NCBI RefSeq assembly: GCF_001747095.1
Contig: NZ_MDGP01000001.1
Coordinates: 107,001 to 171,000, forward strand
Length of the DNA stretch: 64,000 bases
From: Roseivirga sp. 4D4
GTDB taxonomy: Bacteria > Bacteroidota > Bacteroidia > Cytophagales > Cyclobacteriaceae
Direction: 5' to 3'
This document shows positions 34,979 through 43,427 of the stretch, in pieces. Positions within the stretch are counted from its first letter, which is position 1, and every line of letters starts with the position of its first letter. Both the position numbers and the translations under genes were made by a program. The notes beneath the pieces were generated by a model. That model ran no database searches and was not told where the DNA came from. It saw only the letters and a program-made list of their open reading frames with translations.

Positions 34979-35131
34979 ATGATTTTAGGTGTATGCGGAT
35001 GGCTCGGTGAAAAAATGGGTATCCAGGAGTCAAGTATCAGAATAGGATTTGTAGTAGCCTTCTTTTTGTTTGGGGCAGGACTGGGACTTTACCTGATTCT
35101 TTGGTTGGTAAAGGTTTTGTCAAAAGATTAA
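34979..35131 (+). CDS. Short PspC-like membrane protein (50 residues)
   Basis: Translation from the ATG at 34979 gives VCGWLGEKMGIQESSIRIGF followed by one strongly hydrophobic helix (FFLFGAGLGLYLILWLV) and a short basic tail. This matches the core of the PspC domain (VCGGLAEYLGIDPTLVR, then a helix ending YLILW), including spacing. PspC proteins sense envelope stress and act in the membrane. The usual second part is absent, so this is a minimal form. It begins 58 bp after the permease gene and may be cotranscribed. The start could lie slightly earlier. Confidence 0.75.
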   Translation: MILGVCGWLGEKMGIQESSIRIGFVVAFFLFGAGLGLYLILWLVKVLSKD

Positions 35132-35145
35132 ACTGCAAAATTTTC

Positions 35146-35760
35146 TTATTCCTCATTAATAGAAGCAAGCGCTTCCAAATCTAAGGAAAGCGTAAGCTCA
35201 AATTGGTCTGGAGCTTGAAGCAGAACGTTTCTGCCTGCAATTTCTAATTCAATGTTAAGCCGGCCTAATAATAATGATCGATTGGCTATTGCCAGGCCGT
35301 CAAATGTTACAGTACCATTAGTAGCATCGAAAATCACCTCCTTCGATAGAACGGTTTGATTGTTATTGAGAGTAACTGTATTATCTAAGTTCGAAATCGA
35401 AAAAGATGTAAGTCTTGTGGGGAATCCAAAATCATCCAGAATGCTAATAGTCACATCAAAAATTCCAACACTGTTAACGGTTTCCCATCCGCTGATGTCA
35501 TAATACATAGCACTGATGGTGGGGTCTAAAAACTCATCAGCATCCTGAACATCAAAATCTGCAATGGTTACAAACCTCAATTCCTGAATCCTTTCCGGGT
35601 TGGTAATCGCTATGTTTTGATTCGATGGCAGACTTCTCCAGTCAATGGTAAAAGACTGTTCGATTTCACCAGTAATTACTTGGAAGGGATTGTCATCTTC
35701 ACCACTAGAGCATGAAATAATTAGTACGAGGGCTGATAATAGAAGTAGTTTCTTTTTCAT
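35146..35760 (-). CDS. Lipoprotein of unknown function, beta-rich
   Basis: This protein is 204 residues from the ATG at 35760, which begins a clean lipoprotein signal (MKKKLLLLSALVLIISC, C17). The frame extends upstream to 35823 but gives a non-signal leader, so the shorter start is preferred. The mature part is beta-strand rich, with no named motif. It converges on the PspC-like gene with 14 bp between stops and is followed by the trehalase gene on the same strand. No function is assigned. Confidence 0.65.
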   Translation of the reverse strand: MKKKLLLLSALVLIISCSSGEDDNPFQVITGEIEQSFTIDWRSLPSNQNIAITNPERIQELRFVTIADFDVQDADEFLDPTISAMYYDISGWETVNSVGIFDVTISILDDFGFPTRLTSFSISNLDNTVTLNNNQTVLSKEVIFDATNGTVTFDGLAIANRSLLLGRLNIELEIAGRNVLLQAPDQFELTLSLDLEALASINEE

Positions 35761-35848
35761 CACCATAGTTTTAAGAACATCAAAATTACATAATTCCGAC
35801 TTGATAACGACCAACTCTGTCAATCGCTACATCCTTAATCGTATTTCT

Positions 35849-37351
35849 TTATTCTTCGGAGAGAAGTTTGAGTAGCACTCCGTTAGTCCAACCAAAGCCA
35901 TCTTGGACTGGATACTCACCACCACCGCTGAGTAAATTGGTATCCATCACATTGTATTTCTCCATCAATTTGCCGGTGTTTTTGAACACCTTCACATTTA
36001 AAGAAACCCATCGTTCTTTGATAGCGCCTGCTAACTGATCGTGACCATAGTTTCTCAGACCTTTGATCGCCATCCATTGCAGTGGTGCCCATCCATTCGG
36101 TGCGTCCCATTGTTGTCCGGATTCATAATTAGTAGTAAGCAAACCACCATCTTTTAATAGCTCCTGATCAATTATTTTGGCGACACCTCTTGCCTGATCG
36201 GCACTGGCAAGTTCAAAGAAGAGAGGGAATGCTGCTGCCGCATTGATCGATTTGGTTTGGGTTTTGTCTACCCAATTGTAATCGAAATAGTAATGATTTT
36301 CCTCGTTCCAGAAATAGGTGTTGATAGCCTGTTTTCTGTTTTCACAAAGCTGGATATAGCGTTCACATTGTTCCTGATTTCCATTTTCTTGATGGATGCT
36401 GGCAATCAATTTCTCTAAATGGTAAAGCAGGCAATTTAGATCCACCTGAACCAACTCTGTAGTACGGATCGTGTCCAATTTATCAAAATCAGCACACCAA
36501 CGAGAGCTGAAGTCCCAACCTGACTCGCATGCAGCTCGAATATTTAGAAGCGTTTGTTTTCCTGCCTCTCCCTGAGAAGCGATCAGTTCCACATCATCCT
36601 GATACATTTCTGCTCTTGGATTAGGGATATTGTCAAAATGACGATTGAGTATGGAGCCATCATCCATCAACACTACGCGTTTGTAAGAGGGAGCTTCCGA
36701 GGTTAATGCATCTGCACCTTCCATCCAAAAGCTATATTCTTTTTCTAGGGCAGATAGGAATCTATTGAGTACTGATCGATCTTTTTCTTCGGCCAATAGA
36801 GCTACCATCAACGAAAAGAAGGGAGGCTGAGATCTTCCCAAATAGTAGCTTCGGTTTCCATTGGGGATAAACCCAATTTCCTCGATCATCCATGCGAAAT
36901 TCTTAACCATATCTTCGATCATATCGACTCGCTCGCTTACTGCCAGACCTAACATGGTAAAGTAGCTATCCCAATAGTAGATTTCATTGAAGCGTCCGCC
37001 AGGCACGATGTACGGATACGGAAGTTGTATCAGTGTGGAATAGGCCTCTTTTTCTTCAGGTGTTCGGGCCAAAATGTTCCAAAGTTTGTTAATGTGTTCT
37101 GCGACAGGGGCCTCAGTATTACTTACATAGTTTGTCTCTCGCGTGACTGCTTTTGAGAAATGTTCATCGAAGAAAGCCTTCAGTTCGAAATTGGTGTTTT
37201 CCCTTTGGTTCCGGTAGGCCAAAAGAACCTGAGCTGGGTCTTCTGTTAATAAGGCGTCAGAAATTTCTTTCCCATCCGCCCACAGGCCCGAGGCATGAAG
37301 GTCTGTAAAAAGCTCCTGAAGATCTTTTTCTAAGTGAAGTGTTTTGGCCAT
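35849..37351 (-). CDS. Trehalase (glycoside hydrolase family 37), cytoplasmic type
   Basis: This 500-residue protein has trehalase signature 1, PGGRFNEIYYWDSYF, at 117-131 and signature 2, QWDAPNGWAPLQWM, near 420. A C-terminal GGGEYPVQDGFGWTNGV carries the catalytic-base region. No signal peptide is present, so it probably works in the cytoplasm, hydrolysing trehalose to two glucose units. Fit to the family is complete. It is 88 bp upstream of the lipoprotein gene on the same strand, and divergent from the flavoprotein at 37505. Confidence 0.94.
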   Translation of the reverse strand: MAKTLHLEKDLQELFTDLHASGLWADGKEISDALLTEDPAQVLLAYRNQRENTNFELKAFFDEHFSKAVTRETNYVSNTEAPVAEHINKLWNILARTPEEKEAYSTLIQLPYPYIVPGGRFNEIYYWDSYFTMLGLAVSERVDMIEDMVKNFAWMIEEIGFIPNGNRSYYLGRSQPPFFSLMVALLAEEKDRSVLNRFLSALEKEYSFWMEGADALTSEAPSYKRVVLMDDGSILNRHFDNIPNPRAEMYQDDVELIASQGEAGKQTLLNIRAACESGWDFSSRWCADFDKLDTIRTTELVQVDLNCLLYHLEKLIASIHQENGNQEQCERYIQLCENRKQAINTYFWNEENHYYFDYNWVDKTQTKSINAAAAFPLFFELASADQARGVAKIIDQELLKDGGLLTTNYESGQQWDAPNGWAPLQWMAIKGLRNYGHDQLAGAIKERWVSLNVKVFKNTGKLMEKYNVMDTNLLSGGGEYPVQDGFGWTNGVLLKLLSEE

Positions 37352-37419
37352 AGTCGATTCAATGTTGAATGACCATTAAGTTAAGGTTTAGATTGTATAA
37401 ATTCATCAGAACTCCGGTC

Positions 37420-37472
37420 GAAAGACTCGACAAGTAGTAGGAGCAGGTTGGTCAAGCAGAAAGACTCGACAA
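37420..37472. repeat. Direct repeat GAAAGACTCGACAA, two copies, upstream of the flavoprotein gene
   Basis: GAAAGACTCGACAA occurs at 37420-37433 and 37459-37472 in the 153-bp trehalase-flavoprotein divergent region. The first copy includes an inverted repeat GTCGA-N5-TCGAC (37417-37431). It may be a regulator-binding site or a slipped duplication. Confidence 0.4.
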
Positions 37473-37504
37473 AAGGTAGAAATGAAAATAGAGAGAAGCA
37501 TTAG

Positions 37505-38653
37505 ATGTCAAAATCCATAATCGTTGTAGGAGCAGGTGCATGGGGTGGCTGGACGGCTTTCCACTTACAAAAGGCTGGCTTTGAGGTGACCCTAATTGAC
37601 AAAAAGGGCCCTGGAAATGTAGATTCAGGAAGTGGGGGCAAAACTCGGATTATCCGCCTGGCCTATGGTGGTAGTAAAGCCTATACCGAGCTAACCGCCC
37701 AGTCTTTTGAATTATGGGAAGAATACTCAAGGGCTTGGAATGATCAATTATATCATGAAAAGGGTGCTTTATGGATGTTTAGAGGTATAACACCCGCCTA
37801 TGCCGAATTGTCTGTTCCTCTAATGAAAGAAAAAGGGTTTTCTCTTGATTTGCTAGATATGGATGACTTGAAGTCTAAGTATCCCCAATTCAATTTGACC
37901 GACATCACCAGTGCTTATTGGGAACCCAAAGTGGCTTATCTCGAGGCGAGCAGGGCATGCGGTGTAGTGGCCGAGAAATTTATAGAAGCCGATGGCAAAT
38001 ATTTAAAAGACGAGGTGATCGGTATTAATTACGATGGAGGTAAGATCAAATCTTTAAGGTTGCAGGAAAGGGGATCTATTCAAGCTGATGAATATGTTTT
38101 CGCCTGCGGTCCTTGGCTTCAAAAGCTGGTTCCGGAAATGAAGGACCACATTCATGTTTCCAGACATGAAGTATACCATTTCGATGCTCCTGAAGCCTAC
38201 AATGATCTACCTATTTGGTTAGAATTCCGGGAAGGAGACCAGATGTACTACGGCATTCCCGATCACTTTGGGCATGGCTTTAAGTTTGCTTATGACGAAA
38301 GAAGATGGTCCCTCGACCCAGATCATAGCGATCGGGGAATTACGAATGAAATTCTTGATAAGATGAGTGGTGTGTTGTCCAACAGGTTTCCGGAACTCGA
38401 AGGTTCAGGCGTGTTAAAGCATCATACCTGTGTTTATGAGAATTCCCGAGACGGTAACTTTATCATTCATAAGCTGCCTAAGGCAAATAATGCCTTGATG
38501 CTGGCAGGATCGTCAGGGCATGGCTTTAAGATGGGGCCCGCGATCGGCAAGCTGATTAGTGATCATTTGACTAACCAAAAGGCTATCCCCGAGGAATTTT
38601 CTATGACTCGATTTTCAACACAAACAAATAGAAAGAGCCAGTATGAGGTTTGA
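37505..38653 (+). CDS. FAD-dependent oxidoreductase, sarcosine-oxidase-like (DAO family)
   Basis: This 382-residue protein has the dinucleotide loop VVGAGAWGGWTAFHL at the N-terminus and a C-terminal SGHGFKMGPAIG typical of monomeric sarcosine and N-methyltryptophan oxidases. C309 in HHTCVYENS aligns with the cysteine that binds FAD covalently in monomeric sarcosine oxidase. It would oxidise a secondary or N-methyl amine with oxygen; substrate is unknown. It has no neighbours of an obvious pathway. Confidence 0.88.
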   Translation: MSKSIIVVGAGAWGGWTAFHLQKAGFEVTLIDKKGPGNVDSGSGGKTRIIRLAYGGSKAYTELTAQSFELWEEYSRAWNDQLYHEKGALWMFRGITPAYAELSVPLMKEKGFSLDLLDMDDLKSKYPQFNLTDITSAYWEPKVAYLEASRACGVVAEKFIEADGKYLKDEVIGINYDGGKIKSLRLQERGSIQADEYVFACGPWLQKLVPEMKDHIHVSRHEVYHFDAPEAYNDLPIWLEFREGDQMYYGIPDHFGHGFKFAYDERRWSLDPDHSDRGITNEILDKMSGVLSNRFPELEGSGVLKHHTCVYENSRDGNFIIHKLPKANNALMLAGSSGHGFKMGPAIGKLISDHLTNQKAIPEEFSMTRFSTQTNRKSQYEV

Positions 38654-38759
38654 TTTAATCTCTTGTTTTTCAGGTATTTGTGATAGGTCTAAAACTTTTT
38701 TCTCCCCTTCTGTAAGAAATCGATAGTCCCTAAGTACTAACTTATTGACAATTCGCTCA

Positions 38760-39260
38760 ATGACAGAACAAATACAATCTCAAGTCTTCAATGACTGGTT
38801 AAAAGACCACAAGGGCATCCTCTTTAAAGTAGTAAGGGCCTATGGTGCTAACCTGGAAGACCAGGAAGATCTCTTTCAGGAGATTGCTGTTCAGGTCTGG
38901 CGATCTGTCCCAAAATTCAGGAACGACTGCGCAGTCACCACTTGGATGTATAGAATAGCACTTAACACTGCTCTCAAATGGAGTAGCAAGGAGCGCAAGC
39001 ATCAGGAGGGGCGAGAAGGTATCGATCAGAAGGCACATGTCTTAACAGAACAATCGGGTTTTGCCGATGAAAGACTAGACTGGCTGTATGAACAAATTGC
39101 TCGCTTAGATAATGTAGACAGGTCTTTGTGCCTCTTATTACTAGACGGTTTTAGTTATAAGGAGATGTCGAAGATCGTGGGTATTTCAGAAAGTTACGTG
39201 GGGGTAAGGATCAATAGGATCAAAAAACACCTCACCAAACAGTCAGAAAAAGTGACTTAA
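38760..39260 (+). CDS. ECF-type RNA polymerase sigma factor
   Basis: This protein is 166 residues from the ATG at 38760, since the longer frame begins at a TTG. Region 2 (DQEDLFQEIAVQVWRSVPKF) and region 4 with a helix-turn-helix (LLDGFSYKEMSKIVGISESY) are both complete. ECF factors redirect RNA polymerase to stress or surface-function promoters. The next gene starts one base after the stop and encodes a four-helix membrane protein, which is the usual place of a regulator. Confidence 0.93.
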   Translation: MTEQIQSQVFNDWLKDHKGILFKVVRAYGANLEDQEDLFQEIAVQVWRSVPKFRNDCAVTTWMYRIALNTALKWSSKERKHQEGREGIDQKAHVLTEQSGFADERLDWLYEQIARLDNVDRSLCLLLLDGFSYKEMSKIVGISESYVGVRINRIKKHLTKQSEKVT

Positions 39261-39261
39261 C

Positions 39262-39873
39262 ATGGAGTTTGAAGAAATGAAAAAAATATGGGACACGCAG
39301 AATGGTCAGGCAATGTATGCCATTGACGAGACTGCCTTGCACAATCGTGTAATCAAAAAGAAAAACAAGGCCCGAAGAACGGCCGATTTAACAGAGAAGA
39401 TATTTATCGGTGCCAATCTATTTGCGGCTACCTTAGTCTTAGTGCCAAGTATCATCAAAGACAAGTTCAGCATTACAGGGACCTTAATGATGGTATTGAT
39501 GTATATAACGGCAGGGTTTATTCTTTATATCAGAAATAAAAGACTCAAAACGCAGGACAACTTTGACAGCAGCATGGTGGGCGATCTGGACAATGCGATC
39601 GCCACGGCAGACTATCAGGTGAAGTTTTCAAAGACTAGTCGATTTTACTTATTCTCGGTAGTATTGTTAACACTGGGATCACTTTTAGAGTCAGGAGCCG
39701 CCTGGTGGGTGATTTTACTGGTGACTATCTTCTTTGCAGTTACCTATATGGCCGCTCGATGGGAGCACCGAACCTTCTATGTATCACAGAAGAAGGATAT
39801 CAGAGCCATGCGCGACAAGATTATCAGCATGGAAAATGAAGAACCTGAAGACAAGTTCGATCAGCAAGTCTAA
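39262..39873 (+). CDS. Four-helix membrane protein, probable anti-sigma partner
   Basis: This 203-residue protein starts with a soluble segment (MEFEEMKKIWDTQNGQAMYA) and has about four membrane helices in two pairs (near 48-68, 72-90, 125-142 and 147-165). It follows the ECF sigma gene by one base, so translation is coupled. It lacks a recognisable zinc anti-sigma motif, so the anti-sigma role is inferred from position alone. An alternative is a membrane target or sensor subunit of the sigma factor. Confidence 0.65.
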   Translation: MEFEEMKKIWDTQNGQAMYAIDETALHNRVIKKKNKARRTADLTEKIFIGANLFAATLVLVPSIIKDKFSITGTLMMVLMYITAGFILYIRNKRLKTQDNFDSSMVGDLDNAIATADYQVKFSKTSRFYLFSVVLLTLGSLLESGAAWWVILLVTIFFAVTYMAARWEHRTFYVSQKKDIRAMRDKIISMENEEPEDKFDQQV

Positions 39874-39965
39874 ACTCTAATCCAACCACATTCTTAAATA
39901 AAAAAAATCGAAGCAAAGGCTTTGGCCAGGACAAGTACGTCCCATTCAAATCAAAAATTACAGTT

Positions 39966-41354
39966 ATGAGATCATTTCAATTAATCATATTCGCACTCTT
40001 AATTCAATTCAGCCTTTCAGCTCAAAATATCACGGGCGATTGGTATGGCGAAGTTGGTAACAACACCAAAGTTCAATTCATCTTTCACCTATCAGAAGGG
40101 GAAGATGGTTTGATCGCTATTCTCGATATTCCTAGTCAAAACCTTAAAGGCATCAAGACCCAAAAAGTGACCTTTGAAGACAACGAACTCTACATAGATG
40201 GAAAGAACCTGGGCTTTGAATACAAAGGAACCTTTAGGCCAGATAGTGCCCATATCGAGGGTAAATTTATGGAAGGCCCCAATGCAGTCCCTTTGGTATT
40301 AAGCAGAGAGAAGTTTAAGGCCGCGAAAGCCAAAAGTAGGCCTCAGGAACCTGTGAAGCCATATCCTTACAAGGAAGAACAGGTGGTTTTTGAGAATGCC
40401 AAAGATAATGTCTCCCTTGCGGGAACGCTCACGCTCCCTGCTAAGGGTGATCAACATGCGGTAGCCATTCTCATTACGGGCAGTGGCCCTCAGAACCGGG
40501 ACGAGGAAGTATATGGGCATAAAACCTTTCTTGTGCTGGCCGATCACTTAACCCGTCAGGGGATTGCCGTGCTGCGCTATGACGACAGAGGTGTGAATGA
40601 GTCAACTGGTAATTTTGCCGAAGCCACTACTGCCAACTTTGCAACGGATGTTCATAGCGCCATTGCCTATCTTAAAACGCGAACGGACGTCGATCACGAA
40701 CAAATTGGTTTGATAGGTCATAGCGAAGGAGGGATTATCGCGCCTATGGTGGCTGCCAATTCGGATGATGTCGACTTTATGGTGATTCTTGCCGGAACAG
40801 GCGTGTCGGGCTTTGAAACCAACCTGATTCAGGCAGTGACGCTACGTGGCTTTCCGGTGGAAGATGAAGAAGCCTACAAAGCTTTTATGACCGAAGTATT
40901 GACCATCGCCTCGGCAGATAAAGATGTGGCCGAGGTGCGTAAGGAATTGACTGCTTACTATGATCAATCACCTTTCTTCGAGATGATGGCGGGGCAGAGT
41001 CCACAACGCGATCAAATTCTCAAGAGTTTAGTAGAGGCTCGCACAACGCCTTGGGTCAGGTACTTTATGAATTATAACCCTGCGGAGATGCTGGAGTTGG
41101 TGGAATGCCCAGTGCTATCCTTGAATGGTACGCTGGACTTACAAGTAGTGGCAGATGTGAATCAGGCTGGGATCAAGGCTGCCTTGGAAAAGGGGAAGAA
41201 CAAGGACTTTGAGATCATTGCCTTAGAAGGACTCAATCATATGTTTCAAACTGCCGAAACTGGTGCGATGAAAGAGTATAATAATATCGAAGAGACCTTT
41301 GATCCTAAGGCTCTGAAGTTGATTTCAGACTGGATCTTGAAACGGGTGAAGTAA
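39966..41354 (+). CDS. Secreted alpha/beta hydrolase (serine hydrolase)
   Basis: This 462-residue protein has a signal peptide (FQLIIFALLIQFSLSAQ, cleaved near 19). An N-terminal beta-rich region of about 120 residues is followed by an alpha/beta-hydrolase domain. The nucleophile elbow GHSEGG centres on S253. A C-terminal histidine probably lies in LEGLNHMFQ. The likely activity is esterase or acyl-hydrolase on the cell surface or in the periplasm. It is 92 bp after the four-helix gene but need not share its transcript. Confidence 0.88.
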   Translation: MRSFQLIIFALLIQFSLSAQNITGDWYGEVGNNTKVQFIFHLSEGEDGLIAILDIPSQNLKGIKTQKVTFEDNELYIDGKNLGFEYKGTFRPDSAHIEGKFMEGPNAVPLVLSREKFKAAKAKSRPQEPVKPYPYKEEQVVFENAKDNVSLAGTLTLPAKGDQHAVAILITGSGPQNRDEEVYGHKTFLVLADHLTRQGIAVLRYDDRGVNESTGNFAEATTANFATDVHSAIAYLKTRTDVDHEQIGLIGHSEGGIIAPMVAANSDDVDFMVILAGTGVSGFETNLIQAVTLRGFPVEDEEAYKAFMTEVLTIASADKDVAEVRKELTAYYDQSPFFEMMAGQSPQRDQILKSLVEARTTPWVRYFMNYNPAEMLELVECPVLSLNGTLDLQVVADVNQAGIKAALEKGKNKDFEIIALEGLNHMFQTAETGAMKEYNNIEETFDPKALKLISDWILKRVK

Positions 41355-41360
41355 CGTTTA

Positions 41361-41734
41361 TGTCCTCCTTTGGAGGAGCCTGCCTGCCGGCAAAGGCAGG
41401 GTGCCCGAAGGGCGGAGGAGGCTTTTATATCCACCCCCCTAACCCCCGCCAGCGGGGGACCTAAACAATGAAGATTCGCATAATAAACTGTCCTCCTCCA
41501 AAGAAGGAGGACAGCCCCAATCTTTCCATCCTGAGCGAAGCGAAGGAACTTGTTCTTTACGATAAGTCCCTTCGTTACCTCAGGGTAAAAAGGGAGCGTC
41601 ATTCCGGGCTTGACCCGCCTGCCTATCGCAGGCGGGGAATCTTCTAGCCCTCCTTTGGAGGAACCTGCCTACCGCAGGTAGGGTACCCAAACGCTTACGC
41701 TGAAGCTATAGCAAAGGCGCAAGGGCGGAGGAGG
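41361..41734. repeat. Mosaic tract of GC-rich palindromic repeats with nested insertions
   Basis: The tract between the hydrolase and acetyltransferase genes is almost wholly repeat. Unit A (CCTCCTTTGGAGGA to GGGCGGAGGAGG) occurs at 41361-41422 and 41648-41734. A CCCCCGCCAGCGGGGG palindrome lies at 41435-41459. Unit B (CCTGAGCGAAGCGAAGGAAC to CGTCATTCCGGG) spans 41528-41645. Several copies contain an inserted CCTGCC...GGCAGG-type palindrome of 19-23 bp, and the second A copy has a further CGCTTACGCTGAAGC-type insert at 41691-41721. No gene is supported here. Confidence 0.85.
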
Positions 41735-41737
41735 TCC

Positions 41738-42238
41738 TTAACCAATCCGCATACGCATTAAAAAGTCATCCTGCGGATCGCTGCCCAACTGGAAGGTACG
41801 GGTATCAAACACTTCCATACCCTGACGTTTGTAGAATTCTATGGCTTTGATATTCTCCTGCCAAACACCCAGCCAAAGCCACTCTGATTTTCTAGATCTG
41901 GCAGTCTCTAAAGCGAAGTCGAACAATGTCTTGCCGATGCGTTTGCCCTGAGCTGATTGTCGAACATAAATCCGCTCAATTTCTAAGCCTCTATCAGAGC
42001 TGTTGAGTTTCAAATAGCCCAGAATTTCTTCACCGATAGTAGCAAAAAAGAATTCTGAATCAGGAGAGGTCAATTGGGTCTGTACATTCACCAAGTCAAA
42101 GCTTTTGGCCAAATAAGCGGAAAGATTCTCCTCCGTATTCTGGGCTTCAAAGGTCTCACGAAAGGTGGTTTCTCCAATCTCTTTAAGTAGTGGGGCTTCT
42201 TCGACTCTTACAGGTCTGATGACTAGGCTTTTGGGCAT
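41738..42238 (-). CDS. GNAT-family N-acetyltransferase
   Basis: This protein is 166 residues from the ATG at 42238. The upstream frame to 42310 is repeat-derived and was not used. The acetyl-CoA loop, QSAQGKRIGKTL, and a C-terminal EFYKRQGMEVFDTR match the GNAT fold. It transfers an acetyl group from acetyl-CoA to an amine; the substrate is unknown. It is flanked on both sides by dense repeat tracts, which suggests this is a disturbed or inserted neighbourhood. Confidence 0.85.
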   Translation of the reverse strand: MPKSLVIRPVRVEEAPLLKEIGETTFRETFEAQNTEENLSAYLAKSFDLVNVQTQLTSPDSEFFFATIGEEILGYLKLNSSDRGLEIERIYVRQSAQGKRIGKTLFDFALETARSRKSEWLWLGVWQENIKAIEFYKRQGMEVFDTRTFQLGSDPQDDFLMRMRIG

Positions 42239-42289
42239 ATAGTTGGCAAAGGTAGCTCTCGATAGCTTTAAGGACAAGTTCGGACATAT

Positions 42290-42990
42290 CCACCCCCTAA
42301 CCCTCGCCACGCTTGCGCAGAAGCTTCAGCGAAGGAGCAGCGGGGGACAATAGTAACGCAAATATATTGTTGAATATGGCTAAGCCTGTCCTCCTCCCTT
42401 GGAGGAGCCTGCCTGCCGGCAAAGGCAGGGTGCCTAAAAGGCGGAGGAGGCCTCCTAGCCTTTCTATCCTGAGTGTAGCGAAGGAACTAGTCCTTGAATA
42501 TAAGTCCCTTCGTTCCTCAGGGTAAAAAAGGACGTCATTCCGGACTTGATCCGGAATCTTCTTGTGCTCCTCCTCTTCCCATTCTTTTCGTCATTCTGAG
42601 GGAGCTTGCCTGCGGCAAGTAGGGTCCGACCGAAAGAATCTCCGACTTTTATTTGGGAGACTCCCTGCCTACCGCAGGCGGGCTTCGTCAGCATATCCCG
42701 CTATCGCGGATAAGCTTTACCTCAGAGTGACGTGTTGTCCTCCTCTTGAGGAGCCTGCCTGCCGGCAAAGGCAGGGTGCCCGAAGGGCGGAGGGGGTTTT
42801 TCTGTCATTTTGGGCAGGGACCTTCTCCACTAGCCTTCCTTTCCCGAGTTTATCGAGGGAACTTGTGTTAATGGACAAGTCCCTTCGTCTCCTCAGGGTA
42901 AAAAGGGGGGCGTCATTCCGGACTTGATCCGGAATCTTCTTGTGCTCCTCCTTTCTCCATTCTTTTCGTCATTCCGAGAGGAGGCCTCTA
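42290..42990. repeat. Second mosaic tract of palindromic repeats, about 700 bp
   Basis: This carries a filled copy of the CCCCCGCC palindrome interrupted by CGCTTGCGCAGAAGCTTCAG (42290-42349) and two unit A copies (42390-42451 and 42737-42795), each with a CCTGCCTGCCGGCAAAGGCAGG insert. Two unit B copies (about 42458-42565 and 42833-42950) lack the insert found in the 41.6-kb copy. A large hairpin has arms CGTCATTCTGAGG and CCTCAGAGTGACG (42589-42732) and contains several small palindromes. The region has no supported gene. Confidence 0.85.
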
Positions 42991-42994
42991 TTGC

Positions 42995-43360
42995 CTATAC
43001 AGCGTAAAAGAATTGCTCAGATACGATTTTGCCGTTTTCGACTCTGTACAAAGCAATTTCTTCATCGATTCCTCTAGGTTGGCCTTTCATGGTGATGTCC
43101 ATTTTCATTGTGGCTGTGAAATGATTACCCGCTACTATAGGGCCTTCGATTTCCACACCGTGGAATTCTTCGACCATACCTTCCCATTGTCTACCTTTTT
43201 CAGCAATGCCTTCAATGCCCTCAACCCTTTGAGGAAAGCCTTGAGCACCTTCCATTTCTAGGCTAACACAATCCTTACTGTAAAGTTCTTGTTGTGCTTT
43301 GTCCATTTGACCTGTGCGGCAGTATTCTGCCCATTGTGTTGCAACTTCTTGTGTTGTCAT
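42995..43360 (-). CDS. SnoaL-like / nuclear-transport-factor-2-fold protein
   Basis: This 121-residue protein has a SnoaL/NTF2-like cone fold pattern. An N-terminal helix (VATQWAEYCRTGQMDKAQQELY) precedes GFPQRVEGIEGIAEKGRQW and a closing strand pair ALYRVENGKIVSEQFFY. It may bind or isomerise a small substrate; no catalytic residue can be assigned. It lies 59 bp downstream of a YafY/WYL regulator on the same strand, and a candidate operator overlaps the gap. A regulated pair is likely. Confidence 0.82.
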   Translation of the reverse strand: MTTQEVATQWAEYCRTGQMDKAQQELYSKDCVSLEMEGAQGFPQRVEGIEGIAEKGRQWEGMVEEFHGVEIEGPIVAGNHFTATMKMDITMKGQPRGIDEEIALYRVENGKIVSEQFFYAV

Positions 43361-43405
43361 AATTGATGATTTTTGTTTGATGATGTTACAAACCTAAAAG
43401 TCGAT

Positions 43406-43427
43406 TATGACAGAATATGTCAGGGGT
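43406..43427. promoter_or_regulatory. Candidate operator of the YafY/WYL regulator, copy 1
   Basis: TATGACAGAATATGTCAGGGGT has the inverted core TGACA-N5-TGTCA and matches the copy at 44145 in 21 of 22 positions. It overlaps the end of the regulator gene and lies 46 bp upstream of the SnoaL-like start. Confidence 0.6.

Noticed and set aside
35761..35823. Longer start for the beta-rich lipoprotein
   Set aside because: The extension would bury the lipoprotein signal peptide; the ATG at 35760 starts it cleanly.
41246..41602. Minus-strand frame overlapping the hydrolase gene end
   Set aside because: It is a shadow of the hydrolase gene continued through repeat sequence.
42239..42310. Longer start for the acetyltransferase
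   Set aside because: The extension is encoded by repeat sequence.
42313..42927. Plus-strand frames in the repeat tract
   Set aside because: They consist of repeat units and have no similarity to a protein; they include no signal, domain or conserved start.
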